A stretch of 64,000 nt of DNA from Sphaerisporangium sp040683095. Its GTDB lineage: Bacteria > Actinomycetota > Actinomycetes > Streptosporangiales > Streptosporangiaceae. The notes beneath the pieces were generated by a model that worked only from the letters and a program-made list of their open reading frames with translations, ran no database searches and was not told the origin of the DNA. Position numbers and translations under genes: made by a program. The stretch spans positions 1 through 64,000 of the forward strand of contig NZ_JBFBCI010000019.1 of NCBI RefSeq assembly GCF_040683095.1, given 5' to 3'. Shown piece by piece: positions 42,647-51,532 of the stretch. Within the stretch, counting starts at the first letter, position 1. Each line of letters starts with the position of its first letter.

Positions 42647-42795
42647 GAGACCTCGCTGGGGAGCCGCATCGTTACACGCGGGTGATTGGTGGCGAAACAG
42701 TACCAACGTGGGTGTGGGGGAGACAGGGTCCTTAAACAACGAATCATGCGCTATTTCCGACCGAAACCCGCCCCTCCATTGCGGCAAGTGTCTAG

Positions 42796-42806
42796 TTGTC
42801 AGACAA
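42796..42806. promoter_or_regulatory. FadR-type GntR operator
   Basis: TTGTCAGACAA is a perfect 11-base palindrome that fits the FadR-subfamily pattern TNGTNNNACNA. It ends seven bases before the transporter ATG at 42814. The downstream operon encodes a FadR-type GntR regulator, so this is most likely its own operator. Confidence 0.65.
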
Positions 42807-42813
42807 TATCCGC

Positions 42814-43788
42814 ATGGTGTCCATCCCCGCCAAGCACGGCCCCTTCCGTGGCGCCGCCGCCGGTCCCGCGGGCGTGATCGCCGCCGCCGTCCTCTGGGGG
42901 ACCGCGGGCACGGCGGGGACGCTCGCGCTCGCCGGACCGGCCGACCCGATCGCGCTCGCGGCCGCCCGGCTGGTCATCGGCGGCATGGTCCTCGCCGCCG
43001 TCTCCGGCCGTCCCGCCCGGCGCCTGCTCGCCCGGGGCCGTACGCTGCCGCTGGCCCTCGCCGCCGCGGCCGCCGCCGCGTACCAGCTCTGCTTCTTCGG
43101 CGCCGTCACCCGCACCGGCGTCGCCGTCGGCACCGTCGTCGCGATCGGCAGCGGCCCCGTCTTCACCGGCCTTCTCTCCTGGGCCTACGACCGCAGGCGC
43201 CCCGGCCGCCGCTGGGCCCTCGCGACCGCCGCCGCCGTCGCCGGGTGCGCCGCGCTGGTGTCGGGCGGCGAGGCGGTCGGCGTCGACCCGCTGGGCGTCC
43301 TGCTGGCGCTGGCCGGGGGACTGCTGTACGCCTTCTACGCGGTGGCCGCCTCGCGCGCCATCGCGGCCGGGGCGCCGTCCAACGCCGTGATGGCGGTCAT
43401 GTTCGGCGGCGCGGCGGTGGTGATGCTGCCGATCCTCCTCTGGAGGGGCATCGCGTGGCTCGGCGAGCCGCACGCGCTGCTCGCCGCCGTCTACCTCGGC
43501 TGCGTCACGACGGCGCTGGCCGCCTTCCTCTACGGGCGCGGCCTGCGCGCCACGCCGGTCGCCCGCGCCGCCACGCTCACCCTGGCCGAGCCCGCCGTGG
43601 CGGCCCTGCTCGGCCTCGCCGTCCTGCACGAGCGGCTCACCGCGGTCTCCTGGGCGGGGCTCGCCCTGCTCGGGGCGGCCCTGGTCGTGGTCGCCCTGCC
43701 CGGACCCGCCCTGCCCGACCCAGCCCGGCCCGAACCATCCGGGCCGGTCCCCGCCGAGCCGGCCGTGACGGCACAATCGTCGGCGTGA
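42814..43788 (+). CDS. EamA/DMT-family transporter
   Basis: 324 residues from the ATG at 42814. Ten hydrophobic helices in two EamA halves (GVIAAAVLWGTAGTAGTLAL, LGVLLALAGGLLYAFYAVAA, RAATLTLAEPAVAALLGLAV). Pro-rich cytoplasmic tail. By family it exports amino acids, purines or other metabolites. The stop overlaps the GntR start (GTGA), so the regulator is coupled to the transporter, and the palindrome ahead suggests autorepression lifted by the exported compound or a precursor. Confidence 0.88.
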   Translation: MVSIPAKHGPFRGAAAGPAGVIAAAVLWGTAGTAGTLALAGPADPIALAAARLVIGGMVLAAVSGRPARRLLARGRTLPLALAAAAAAAYQLCFFGAVTRTGVAVGTVVAIGSGPVFTGLLSWAYDRRRPGRRWALATAAAVAGCAALVSGGEAVGVDPLGVLLALAGGLLYAFYAVAASRAIAAGAPSNAVMAVMFGGAAVVMLPILLWRGIAWLGEPHALLAAVYLGCVTTALAAFLYGRGLRATPVARAATLTLAEPAVAALLGLAVLHERLTAVSWAGLALLGAALVVVALPGPALPDPARPEPSGPVPAEPAVTAQSSA

Positions 43789-44402
43789 AACTGCGCCCCG
43801 TCTCGACCGTCGACGCGCTCGCGGACGCCCTGCGCCGGCGCGTGCTCTCCGGCGAGATCGCCCCCGGCACCGCGCTGCCCGAGCAGGAGCTGTCGGCCCT
43901 GTACGGTGTGGCGCGCCCGACCGTCCGCGAGGCCCTCGCCGTCCTGGTCCACGAGGGGCTGCTCCGCCGCGAGCGCAACCGCAGCGCGTACGTGCCCGAG
44001 GTCACGCTCGCCGACCTGGACGATCTGATGTACGTCCGGCGTCCCCTGGAGGATCTCATGGCGGCCGCGCTGGCGGGCCGGCCGGTGCCGCGGGCGGACG
44101 CCGCGCTGACGCGCATGGCGGTCCTCCCGGCTGACGCGCCGTGGGCCGACGTCGTCGCCGAGCACATGGCGTTCCACGAGGAGCTGATCCTCGCCGTGGG
44201 CAGCCCCCGCCTGGAACGGCTGTACGCCGCGCTGGCGGCCGAAACCCGGCTCGGGCTCGTCCGCCTTCGTGCGATATATCACGACAGGGCGAGACTCGTG
44301 GACGAGCACCGCGCGCTGCTGGACGCCATCACCGCAGGTCCGGCCGAGGCCGCGCGCCGCGCGACGGCCGCTCACCTCGTGCACGCCTGGGGTGCTGATT
44401 AG
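43785..44402 (+). CDS. GntR-family (FadR/FCD) regulator
   Basis: 205 residues. Winged HTH: LADALRRRVLSGEIAPGTAL, EQELSALYGVARPTVREALA, LVHEGLLRRERN. The C-terminal FCD ligand domain carries HMAFHEELILAVGSPRLERL and VDEHRALLDAI with metal-binding His/Asp candidates. It likely controls the upstream transporter through the palindrome at 42796-42806. Confidence 0.92.
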   Translation: MKLRPVSTVDALADALRRRVLSGEIAPGTALPEQELSALYGVARPTVREALAVLVHEGLLRRERNRSAYVPEVTLADLDDLMYVRRPLEDLMAAALAGRPVPRADAALTRMAVLPADAPWADVVAEHMAFHEELILAVGSPRLERLYAALAAETRLGLVRLRAIYHDRARLVDEHRALLDAITAGPAEAARRATAAHLVHAWGAD

Positions 44403-44448
44403 CCGCTTCTCTTGCGAGGACGCCTCGGAAGTCGTCACAATCGCGCCC

Positions 44449-44862
44449 ATGCACGGCAACTCAGTGCCGGACTCTTACGTGTACGTCACCGAAGAGGGCG
44501 TCACCCGTCACTACGCCGACGGCAGTGTCGAGGCCCTCGCGTGGGAGGACGTGGTCGAGGTCCGCGTCGGCGGCGTCACCGAGTCCGACATGCTGATCGT
44601 CCTGCTCGACCGCGACGGCCAGGGGTGCGTGGTGCCGCGCTCCGCCACCGACGCGACCTTCCTGGCGCGGCTGCGGTATCTGCCGGAGTTCGACCTGGAG
44701 CGGCTGAGCGACGCGGCGACGTCCGCGCACGCCGCCTCCGGGGGCAACGCCGGCGCTGCGGGGCACGCGGGCCACTCCGGGTACTCCCGGTATTCCGAAT
44801 ACGTGGTCGTGTGGCGAAGCCCGGATCCGCCGTCGTCGTTGCCGGATCTGGAGTACGACTAG
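44449..44862 (+). CDS. Hypothetical protein
   Basis: 137 residues from the ATG at 44449, 46 bases after the GntR stop. The first 90 residues form a compact beta domain (YVYVTEEGVTRHYADGSVEA, LAWEDVVEVRVGGVTESDML, RDGQGCVVPRSATDATFLAR). A low-complexity stretch follows (GNAGAAGHAGHSGYSRYSEY) and an acidic end. No signal or membrane segment. Family not recognised. May be cotranscribed with the GntR gene. Confidence 0.6.
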   Translation: MHGNSVPDSYVYVTEEGVTRHYADGSVEALAWEDVVEVRVGGVTESDMLIVLLDRDGQGCVVPRSATDATFLARLRYLPEFDLERLSDAATSAHAASGGNAGAAGHAGHSGYSRYSEYVVVWRSPDPPSSLPDLEYD

Positions 44863-44889
44863 CCGCGGGCGATCACCGGCCGGGCCGCG

Positions 44890-45642
44890 TCAGGTTCCGT
44901 GGCGGCCGGCGCCCGAGCGGAACCGGCCGACGCCGCCGGCGGCGCTCCGGAGCGAGACCAGCCCATGGCGGAACTCGCCGCGCAGCGCCTCCTCCTCCGG
45001 CAGCCCTTCCTGCTCCAGCAGGGACAGGCGATCGCGCCGCATGCACTCCTGGGGCAGGGCGGCGAGCTCGCGGGCCAGCTCCTCGGCGTGCCGCCGCGCC
45101 GTTCCCGGCGGGACGACCCGGGTGACCAGGCCCATGTCCAGCGCCTCGGCGGCGCCCACGGCCCGTCCGGTGAGGATCAGGTCCATCGCCCGGCCCGTGC
45201 CGATCAGCCGCGGCAGCCGCACGGTGCCACCATCTATAAGAGGTACGCCCCAGCGGCGGCAGAACACCCCGAAGACTGCGTCCTCGGCGGCCACCCGTAG
45301 GTCGCACCAGATCGCCAGCTCCAGGCCGCCCGCCACCGCGTACCCCTCGACGGCGGCGATCACGGGCTTGGACAGGCGCATGCGTGTGGGGCCCATGGGT
45401 CCGTCGCCGTCCTCGCTCACCCGGTTGCCGCGCTCGGTGCCGATCGCGTGCAGGTCCGCGCCGGAGCAGAAGGTCCCGCCCTCTCCCCACAGCAGGGCGA
45501 CGGCCGCGTCCGACTCCTCGAAGTCGCGGAACGCCTCGGCGAGCGCGGCGGCGGTGGGACCGTCCACCGCGTTGCGCACCTCGGGCCGCGACAGCACCAC
45601 GGTCATCACCGGGCCGGATCTCACCACCTGGATGTCAGACAT
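44890..45642 (-). CDS. Enoyl-CoA hydratase/isomerase family protein
   Basis: 250 residues. Crotonase fold: oxyanion-hole segments GGTFCSGADLHAI and AAVEGYAVAGGLELAIWCDL, then LIDGGTVRLPRLIG and ALDMGLVTRVVPPG. Cytoplasmic. It acts on an unidentified acyl-CoA; no beta-oxidation partner is near. Convergent with the hypothetical gene to its left. Confidence 0.87.
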   Translation of the reverse strand: MSDIQVVRSGPVMTVVLSRPEVRNAVDGPTAAALAEAFRDFEESDAAVALLWGEGGTFCSGADLHAIGTERGNRVSEDGDGPMGPTRMRLSKPVIAAVEGYAVAGGLELAIWCDLRVAAEDAVFGVFCRRWGVPLIDGGTVRLPRLIGTGRAMDLILTGRAVGAAEALDMGLVTRVVPPGTARRHAEELARELAALPQECMRRDRLSLLEQEGLPEEEALRGEFRHGLVSLRSAAGGVGRFRSGAGRHGT

Positions 45643-45881
45643 GTGCTGAAATCTAGCCGGGCTCCGTCATCTACACGGGTTTGGACCGTTCCGTCAAGGG
45701 ATTGCCGTGTGCGGGGAGGAGGCCGATTGTGGCCAATGCCCGGCTATTTCGCTTGTTAGAGACGATCTTTAGTATTTGAACGGGTACCCACGCTCCTGAT
45801 GTTTCGGAGCCATGTGTCAACCAAAGCGACGCGATGGCCGTCTGCTATCTAGGTCTGACAGGAGCAGGGCAGGGGTTAAGC

Positions 45882-47345
45882 ATGAGGGTGGGGTTGCAGG
45901 AGCGCTCTGTCGCGCTTCTCGACACGGGCCCGCTGACGTCGTCGAGCATCTGGACGCGCTCCTATATGCGGGCTCTACTCGCAGGTGACATGGCATGCGC
46001 CATGATCGCCTGCGAACTGGTGATGGGATTCAGGCTCTGGGTGGGCGCCTTCATCCCCTGGTCGGAGTTGTTGTTCGGGTTCGGTCTCGCGCTGGCCTGG
46101 CCCGGTGCCATGGCACTGGCCGGCGTCTACCGCGAGAAGAGTCACGGAGAGGGCAGCGAGGAGTTCCGCGGGGTCTTCGACGGAGGTGTGGGGCTGACGG
46201 CGGCCGTCGCCATCGGCGCCTACGCCACCCAGACGATGATCGCGCGTAGCTACGTGATGGCGATGCTGCCGCTCGCGACGGTGCTCACGCTGGCGTTCCG
46301 CCACCGCATGCGCAAGCGGTTGCACCGGCGCCGGGCCGAAGGTGAATATCTGCGGCGCGTGGTGGCCGTCGGCCACCGCACGGCCGTTCTCGATCTGGTC
46401 ATGCAGTTCCGGCGGCAGCCGTACCACGGCATGCGGGTCGTCGCGGCGTGCCTGCCGCCCGGGCAGTACCCGGGCAACGGGCTCGACATCGACGGCGTGC
46501 CCGTGTACGGCGACTTCGCCGACGTCGCCACCGTTGCCGACAAGGTGTCGGCCGACGCCGTGGCCGTCCTCGCCTGCCCCGAGCTGGACGGCGCCGCGCT
46601 GCGCCGCCTGGCCTGGAGCATCGAGACCAAGGGCACCGAGCTGTTCGTCGCCCCGGCGCTGATGGACGTCGCCGGGCCGCGCACGAGCATCCGCCCGGTC
46701 GCCGGGATGCCCCTGCTGCACGTGGAGCACCCGGAGTTCGACGGCGGGCGGCAGATCGTCAAGAGCCTGTTCGACAAGCTCCTGGCGACCGCCGTGCTGA
46801 CCGTCCTGGCGTTGCCGATGCTGGTGATCGCGTTCCTGATCAGGTCGACCAGCCCGGGACCGGCGCTGTTCCGGCAGACCCGGGTCGGCCGCGACGGCCG
46901 CGAGTTCCGGGTCTTCAAGTTCCGCACGATGGTGCGCGACGCCGAGAAGCTGAAGATGGACCTTCTTGACAGCAACGAGTTCGACGGAGTGCTGTTCAAG
47001 ATGCGGAACGATCCAAGGATCACCCGCGTGGGCGGCTTCCTGCGCCGGTACTCCCTGGACGAGCTGCCGCAGCTCTTCAACGTCGTACGCGGCGAGATGT
47101 CTCTGGTGGGGCCGCGCCCGCCGCTTCCCGAAGAGGTGGCGCAGTACGGCACCGACGTCCGCCGCCGGCTCGTCGTCAAGCCCGGCATGACGGGCCTCTG
47201 GCAGGTCAGCGGGCGCTCCGACCTGTCCTGGGAGGAGTCCGTGCGGCTCGACCTCCGGTACGTGGAGAACTGGTCGCTGATCCTCGATCTGCAGATCCTG
47301 TGGAAGACATGGTCTGCCGTCACCCGTGGTGGAGGGGCTTACTAG
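45882..47345 (+). CDS. Exopolysaccharide polyprenyl glycosylphosphotransferase
   Basis: 487 residues. The ATG at 45882 after AGGGG is preferred to the ATG at 45834. Four N-terminal membrane helices, a CoA-binding-like region (RRVVAVGHRTAVLDLVM ... VPVYGDFADVATVADKV), membrane segment LLATAVLTVLALPMLVIAFL, then the catalytic bacterial sugar transferase domain: GPALFRQTRVGRDGREFRVF, FKFRTMVRDAE, FLRRYSLDELPQLFNVVRGE, SLVGPRPPLP, VKPGMTGLWQVSGRSDLSWE. It loads the first sugar phosphate onto undecaprenyl phosphate. First gene of the polysaccharide cluster; the next gene starts on its last base. Confidence 0.92.
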   Translation: MRVGLQERSVALLDTGPLTSSSIWTRSYMRALLAGDMACAMIACELVMGFRLWVGAFIPWSELLFGFGLALAWPGAMALAGVYREKSHGEGSEEFRGVFDGGVGLTAAVAIGAYATQTMIARSYVMAMLPLATVLTLAFRHRMRKRLHRRRAEGEYLRRVVAVGHRTAVLDLVMQFRRQPYHGMRVVAACLPPGQYPGNGLDIDGVPVYGDFADVATVADKVSADAVAVLACPELDGAALRRLAWSIETKGTELFVAPALMDVAGPRTSIRPVAGMPLLHVEHPEFDGGRQIVKSLFDKLLATAVLTVLALPMLVIAFLIRSTSPGPALFRQTRVGRDGREFRVFKFRTMVRDAEKLKMDLLDSNEFDGVLFKMRNDPRITRVGGFLRRYSLDELPQLFNVVRGEMSLVGPRPPLPEEVAQYGTDVRRRLVVKPGMTGLWQVSGRSDLSWEESVRLDLRYVENWSLILDLQILWKTWSAVTRGGGAY

Positions 47346-48412
47346 TGAAGGCGCTCGTGCTCGCCGGAGGCTCAGGCACACGCCTCCGGCCGATCACTCA
47401 CACGTCCGCCAAACAGCTCGTCCCCGTCGCCAACAAGCCCGTGCTGTTCTACGGGCTGGAGGCGATCGCCGCGGCGGGCATCCGCGAGGTCGGGATGATC
47501 GTCGGCGACACCCACGAGGAGATCGAGGGGGCCGTCGGCGACGGGTCGGCGTTCGGGCTGGAGGTGACCTACCTGCGGCAGACCGCGCCGCTGGGCCTGG
47601 CCCACGCGGTGATGATCGCCCGGGAGTACCTCGGCGACGACGACTTCGTCATGTACCTCGGCGACAACTTCATCGTCGGCGGAATCGAGCCGCTGGTGAG
47701 ACGGTTCCACGACGAACGCCCGGCCGCGCAGATCATGCTGACCCGCGTCGCCGACCCCCGGCAGTTCGGCGTCGCCGAGCTGGACACCTCCGGGCGGGTC
47801 GTCGGGCTGGAGGAGAAGCCGGCCGACCCGAAGAGCGACTTCGCCCTCGTCGGCGTCTACCTGTTCACCCCGGCGGTCCACGAGGGCGTGGCCGCGCTGA
47901 AGCCCTCGTGGCGCGGGGAGCTGGAGATCACCGACGCGATCCAGTGGCTGATCGACGAGGGCCACCAGGTCTCGTCCACGATCATTTCCGGCTACTGGAA
48001 GGACACCGGCAACGTCACCGACATGCTGGAGGTCAACCGGCTGCTGCTGGAGGATCTCCAGCAGCGCCTCGACGGCGTGGTGGACGACGCCTCCGAGATC
48101 ATCGGCCGCGTCGTGGTCGAGGACGGGGCCGAGATCACCCGCTCGCGCATCGTCGGCCCGGTGATCATCGGGCGGGGCGCCGTGGTGCGGGACTCCTACG
48201 TCGGCCCGTTCACCTCGGTCGCCGAGGACTGCCAGGTCGTGGACAGCGAGATCGAGTACTCCATCCTGCTGCGCCGCGCGTCGATCCACGGGGTGCGCCG
48301 GATCGAGGCCTCCCTGATCGGGCGCGACGTGGAGGTCACGCCCGCTCCCAACACTCCCAGAGCCCATCGGCTGGTGCTCGGCGATCACAGCAAGGTGCAG
48401 ATTAGCTCATGA
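47345..48412 (+). CDS. rmlA: Glucose-1-phosphate thymidylyltransferase
   Basis: 355 residues from GTG 47345. KALVLAGGSGTRLRPITHTS is the nucleotide-binding signature. VMYLGDNFIVGG and GYWKDTGNVTDMLEVNRLLL follow, then a left-handed beta-helix tail of about 100 residues. This is the longer RmlA type often found in secondary-metabolite and wall-polymer clusters. It makes dTDP-glucose. Overlaps the rmlB start by four bases. Confidence 0.93.
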   Translation: MKALVLAGGSGTRLRPITHTSAKQLVPVANKPVLFYGLEAIAAAGIREVGMIVGDTHEEIEGAVGDGSAFGLEVTYLRQTAPLGLAHAVMIAREYLGDDDFVMYLGDNFIVGGIEPLVRRFHDERPAAQIMLTRVADPRQFGVAELDTSGRVVGLEEKPADPKSDFALVGVYLFTPAVHEGVAALKPSWRGELEITDAIQWLIDEGHQVSSTIISGYWKDTGNVTDMLEVNRLLLEDLQQRLDGVVDDASEIIGRVVVEDGAEITRSRIVGPVIIGRGAVVRDSYVGPFTSVAEDCQVVDSEIEYSILLRRASIHGVRRIEASLIGRDVEVTPAPNTPRAHRLVLGDHSKVQISS

Positions 48413-49377
48413 GGGTTCTGGTAACCGGCGGCGCCGGTTTCATCGGGTCGCACTATGTCCGCACGACGCTCACCGGCGGCTACCCGGCGCTGGAGGGCGC
48501 GAAGGTCACCGTCCTCGACGCGCTCACCTACGCGGGCAACCTCGCGAACCTGGAGCCCGTCCAGGGCGGGTTCGAGTTCGTGCACGGCGACGTCTGCGAC
48601 GCGGCGCTGATGGCCGACGTCGTCCCCGGCCACGACCTGGTGGTCAACTTCGCCGCCGAGTCGCACGTCGACCGGTCGATCGACGGGCCGTCGGCGTTCG
48701 TGCGCACCAACGTGCTCGGCACCCAGACCGTGCTCCAGGCGTGCCTGGACGCGGGCGTCGCGAAGGTCGTCCAGGTGTCGACCGACGAGGTGTACGGGTC
48801 GGTGGACGAGGGCTCCTGGGCCGAGGACGCCCCGCTCCAGCCGCGCTCGCCGTACTCCGCGGCCAAGGCGGGCGGGGACCTGCTCGCCCGCGCGTACGCG
48901 GTGACGTACGGGCTGCCGGTGTCGATCACGCGGTGCGGCAACAATTACGGGCCGTACCAGTACCCGGAGAAGGCGATCCCGCTGTTCGTCACCAACCTCC
49001 TGGGGGGCGGGAAGATCCCGCTGTACGGGGACGGCCTGAACGTCCGCGACTGGGTGCACGTCGACGACCACTGCCGGGGCATCCAGCTCGTGGCCGAGCG
49101 CGGCGAACCGGGCGAGGTCTACAACATCGCGGGCACCGCCGAGCTCACCAACCTGGAGCTGGTCCAGCGCATCCTCGACGAGCTGGACGCCGACTGGAGC
49201 GTCGTCGAGCGCGTGCACGACCGCAAGGGGCACGACCGCCGCTACTCCCTGGACGACTCCAAGCTGCGCGCCATGGGGTACACGCCCGCCACGTCGTTCG
49301 ACGAGGGCATCACCGAGACCGTCCAGTGGTACACCGACAATCCCTCGTGGTGGAAGCCGCTCAAGGGCGCGCGGTGA
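48409..49377 (+). CDS. rmlB: dTDP-glucose 4,6-dehydratase
   Basis: 322 residues. NAD-binding RVLVTGGAGFIGSHYVRT; active-site VSTDEVYGSVDEG and SPYSAAKAGGDLLARAYAVT (YxxxK); RCGNNYGPYQYPEKAIPLFV; GEVYNIAG. Converts dTDP-glucose to dTDP-4-keto-6-deoxyglucose. Its stop overlaps the rmlD GTG at 49374. Confidence 0.95.
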   Translation: MRVLVTGGAGFIGSHYVRTTLTGGYPALEGAKVTVLDALTYAGNLANLEPVQGGFEFVHGDVCDAALMADVVPGHDLVVNFAAESHVDRSIDGPSAFVRTNVLGTQTVLQACLDAGVAKVVQVSTDEVYGSVDEGSWAEDAPLQPRSPYSAAKAGGDLLARAYAVTYGLPVSITRCGNNYGPYQYPEKAIPLFVTNLLGGGKIPLYGDGLNVRDWVHVDDHCRGIQLVAERGEPGEVYNIAGTAELTNLELVQRILDELDADWSVVERVHDRKGHDRRYSLDDSKLRAMGYTPATSFDEGITETVQWYTDNPSWWKPLKGAR

Positions 49378-50270
49378 ACCCGATCTCTGGGGGTGCGGTG
49401 AACCGCGTGCTGGTCACCGGGGCCGCCGGCATGCTCGGCACCGCCGTGGCGGCCGAGCTCGCGCGGCGCGCGGACGGCCCCGACGTGCTGGCCTACGGTC
49501 GCGACCGGCTGGATCTGCGCTACCTCGACGGCGTCCGCGACACCGTCCGGCGCGAGAAGCCGGACATCGTGATCAACTGCGCCGCCTGGACCGCCGTGGA
49601 CGACGCCGAGACCCGCGAGATCGACGCGCTCGCGGTCAACGGCAGCGGCGTGCGGGCCCTGGCCGAGGCGTGCGCGGAGGCCGGCGCGCGGCTGGTCCAC
49701 GTCTCGACCGACTACGTCTTCGACGGCAGGGCCGGTACGCCCTACGGCGAGGACGCGCCGACCGGGCCCGTCAGCGCTTACGGCCGTACCAAGCTCGCCG
49801 GGGAGCGCGCCGTGCTGGAGGTGCTTCCCGAGGCCGGGTACGTCGTGCGCACCGCGTGGCTGTACGGCGCGGGCGGGCGCAGCTTCGTCCGCACGATGAT
49901 CGGCCTGGAACGCGCGCACGACACCGTGAAGGCCGTCGACGACCAGGTCGGCCAGCCCACCTGGACCGGCGACCTGGCCGCCCGGCTCGCCGAGCTGGCC
50001 CGCGCCGACGTCCCGCCCGGGGTGTACCACGGCACCGCCTCCGGCGAGGCGACGTGGTACGACCTGGCGCGCGAGGTGTTCACCCTGCTCGGCGCCGACC
50101 CCGGCCGGGTGCTGCCCACCGGGAGCGCGAGCTTCCCCCGCCCGGCCGCCCGTCCCGCCTACAGCGTGCTCGGCCACGGCCGCTGGACCGAGGCCGGGAT
50201 GCCGCCCCTGCGCCACTGGCGCGACGCGCTGCGCGCCGCCTGGCCGTCCATGATCGCGGCGGCCGTCTGA
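49374..50270 (+). CDS. rmlD: dTDP-4-dehydrorhamnose reductase
   Basis: 298 residues from GTG 49374; GTG 49398 is an alternative close to the conserved start. NRVLVTGAAGMLGTAVAAEL; INCAAWTAVDDAE; VSTDYVFDG; SAYGRTKLAGERAVLEV (YxxxK); RTAWLYGAGGRSFVRTMIG. Final step to dTDP-L-rhamnose. The epimerase gene rmlC, needed between RmlB and RmlD, is not in the window. The stop overlaps the next ATG (TGATG). Confidence 0.93.
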   Translation: MNPISGGAVNRVLVTGAAGMLGTAVAAELARRADGPDVLAYGRDRLDLRYLDGVRDTVRREKPDIVINCAAWTAVDDAETREIDALAVNGSGVRALAEACAEAGARLVHVSTDYVFDGRAGTPYGEDAPTGPVSAYGRTKLAGERAVLEVLPEAGYVVRTAWLYGAGGRSFVRTMIGLERAHDTVKAVDDQVGQPTWTGDLAARLAELARADVPPGVYHGTASGEATWYDLAREVFTLLGADPGRVLPTGSASFPRPAARPAYSVLGHGRWTEAGMPPLRHWRDALRAAWPSMIAAAV

Positions 50271-51532
50271 TGTACCTGTCCGAGTCGCGCCGGTCCGACT
50301 CCCACGCGAAGGCGGCCGACGCCGAGGGAGAGCCGACGTCCGGCCGTACGGCGACCACGCGCGTGCTCGCGGGGAACGTGGTCGCGCTCGGAGTGGTCAG
50401 CCTGCTCACCGACGTCTCCTCGGAGATGGTGACGGCGATCCTGCCCCTGTACCTCTTCTACCAGCTCAGCCTTAACCCGGCGCAGTTCGGCCTGCTGGAC
50501 GGCCTCTACACCGGCGCGACCGCCGTGCTGCGCCTGGTGGGCGGGCACGTCGCCGACCGGTTCCGCCGCCGCAAGCTGGTGGCGGGCGCCGGGTACGGCC
50601 TGTCGGCGGTGGTCAAGCTCGGGTACCTCGCCGCCGGGCGCTCCGTGCCGCTCATCGGCCTGATGATCGGCCTGGACCGCACCGGGAAGGGCCTGCGCAC
50701 CGCGCCCCGGGACGCGATGATCTCGCTGAGCGCGCCGCCGGAGGCGCAGGGCCGGGCGTTCGGGCTGCACCGGGCCATGGACACCGCGGGCGCGCTCATG
50801 GGGCCGCTCGTGGCGTTCGGCGTGGTCGCGGCCGTCGGCAGCGCCTACGACGCGGTGTTCGTGGTCAGCTTCTGCGTCGCCCTGCTCGGCGTGCTGGTGC
50901 TCGTGCTGTTCGTCCGCGAGCCCGGCGGCCCGGCGCGGGAACGTCCCAAGGTCACGCTGCGCGACACCGTCACGCTGCTGCGGGACCGGCCGTACCGGCG
51001 CGTGCTGACCGCCATGGTGCCGCTGTCGATCGCCACCGTCAGCGACTCGTTCCTCTATCTGGTGGTGCAGCGCGGGGCCGGTCTCGACGCGGGCTGGTTG
51101 CCGCTGCTGCCCGTCGCCGTCTCGGCGGCCTACCTGCTCGCCGCCGTACCGTTCGGCCGCCTCGCCGACCGGGTGGGCCGCTCCACCGTCGTGGTCGGCG
51201 GGTACGCCGCCCTGCTGGCCTGCTACGCGCTGCTCCTGCTGCCGCAGGGCCCGGCGGTGCTGGTCGCGGTCCTCGTGCTGCGCGGCCTGTCGTACGCGGC
51301 GACCGACGGCGTGGTCAGCGCGCTCGCCGGGCCGCTGCTGCCCGAGGAGCGCCGGGCCACCGGCCTCGCGGTCGTCCAGACCGGGCAGGCGCTCGGCGCG
51401 ATGGCCGCCTCCTGGGCATTCGGCGTGCTGTGGACGGCCCTCGGGTCGCGTACCGCCGTCACGGTGATGGCCGCCGCCCTGTGTCTCGCCCTGGCCGTCG
51501 CCGTCCCCCTGCTCAGGAAGGCACGCGCGTGA
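50270..51532 (+). CDS. MFS transporter
   Basis: 420 residues, with twelve hydrophobic helices. SLLTDVSSEMVTAILPLYLF and GLDRTGKGLRTAPRDAMISL are the conserved loop motifs of a bacterial MFS subgroup. GRLADRVGRSTVVVGGYAAL is the loop 8-9 repeat. It lies inside the polysaccharide operon, overlapping both neighbours, so a role with the polymer (efflux or precursor handling) is plausible, though the subgroup is not a classical Wzx flippase. Confidence 0.88.
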   Translation: MYLSESRRSDSHAKAADAEGEPTSGRTATTRVLAGNVVALGVVSLLTDVSSEMVTAILPLYLFYQLSLNPAQFGLLDGLYTGATAVLRLVGGHVADRFRRRKLVAGAGYGLSAVVKLGYLAAGRSVPLIGLMIGLDRTGKGLRTAPRDAMISLSAPPEAQGRAFGLHRAMDTAGALMGPLVAFGVVAAVGSAYDAVFVVSFCVALLGVLVLVLFVREPGGPARERPKVTLRDTVTLLRDRPYRRVLTAMVPLSIATVSDSFLYLVVQRGAGLDAGWLPLLPVAVSAAYLLAAVPFGRLADRVGRSTVVVGGYAALLACYALLLLPQGPAVLVAVLVLRGLSYAATDGVVSALAGPLLPEERRATGLAVVQTGQALGAMAASWAFGVLWTALGSRTAVTVMAAALCLALAVAVPLLRKARA

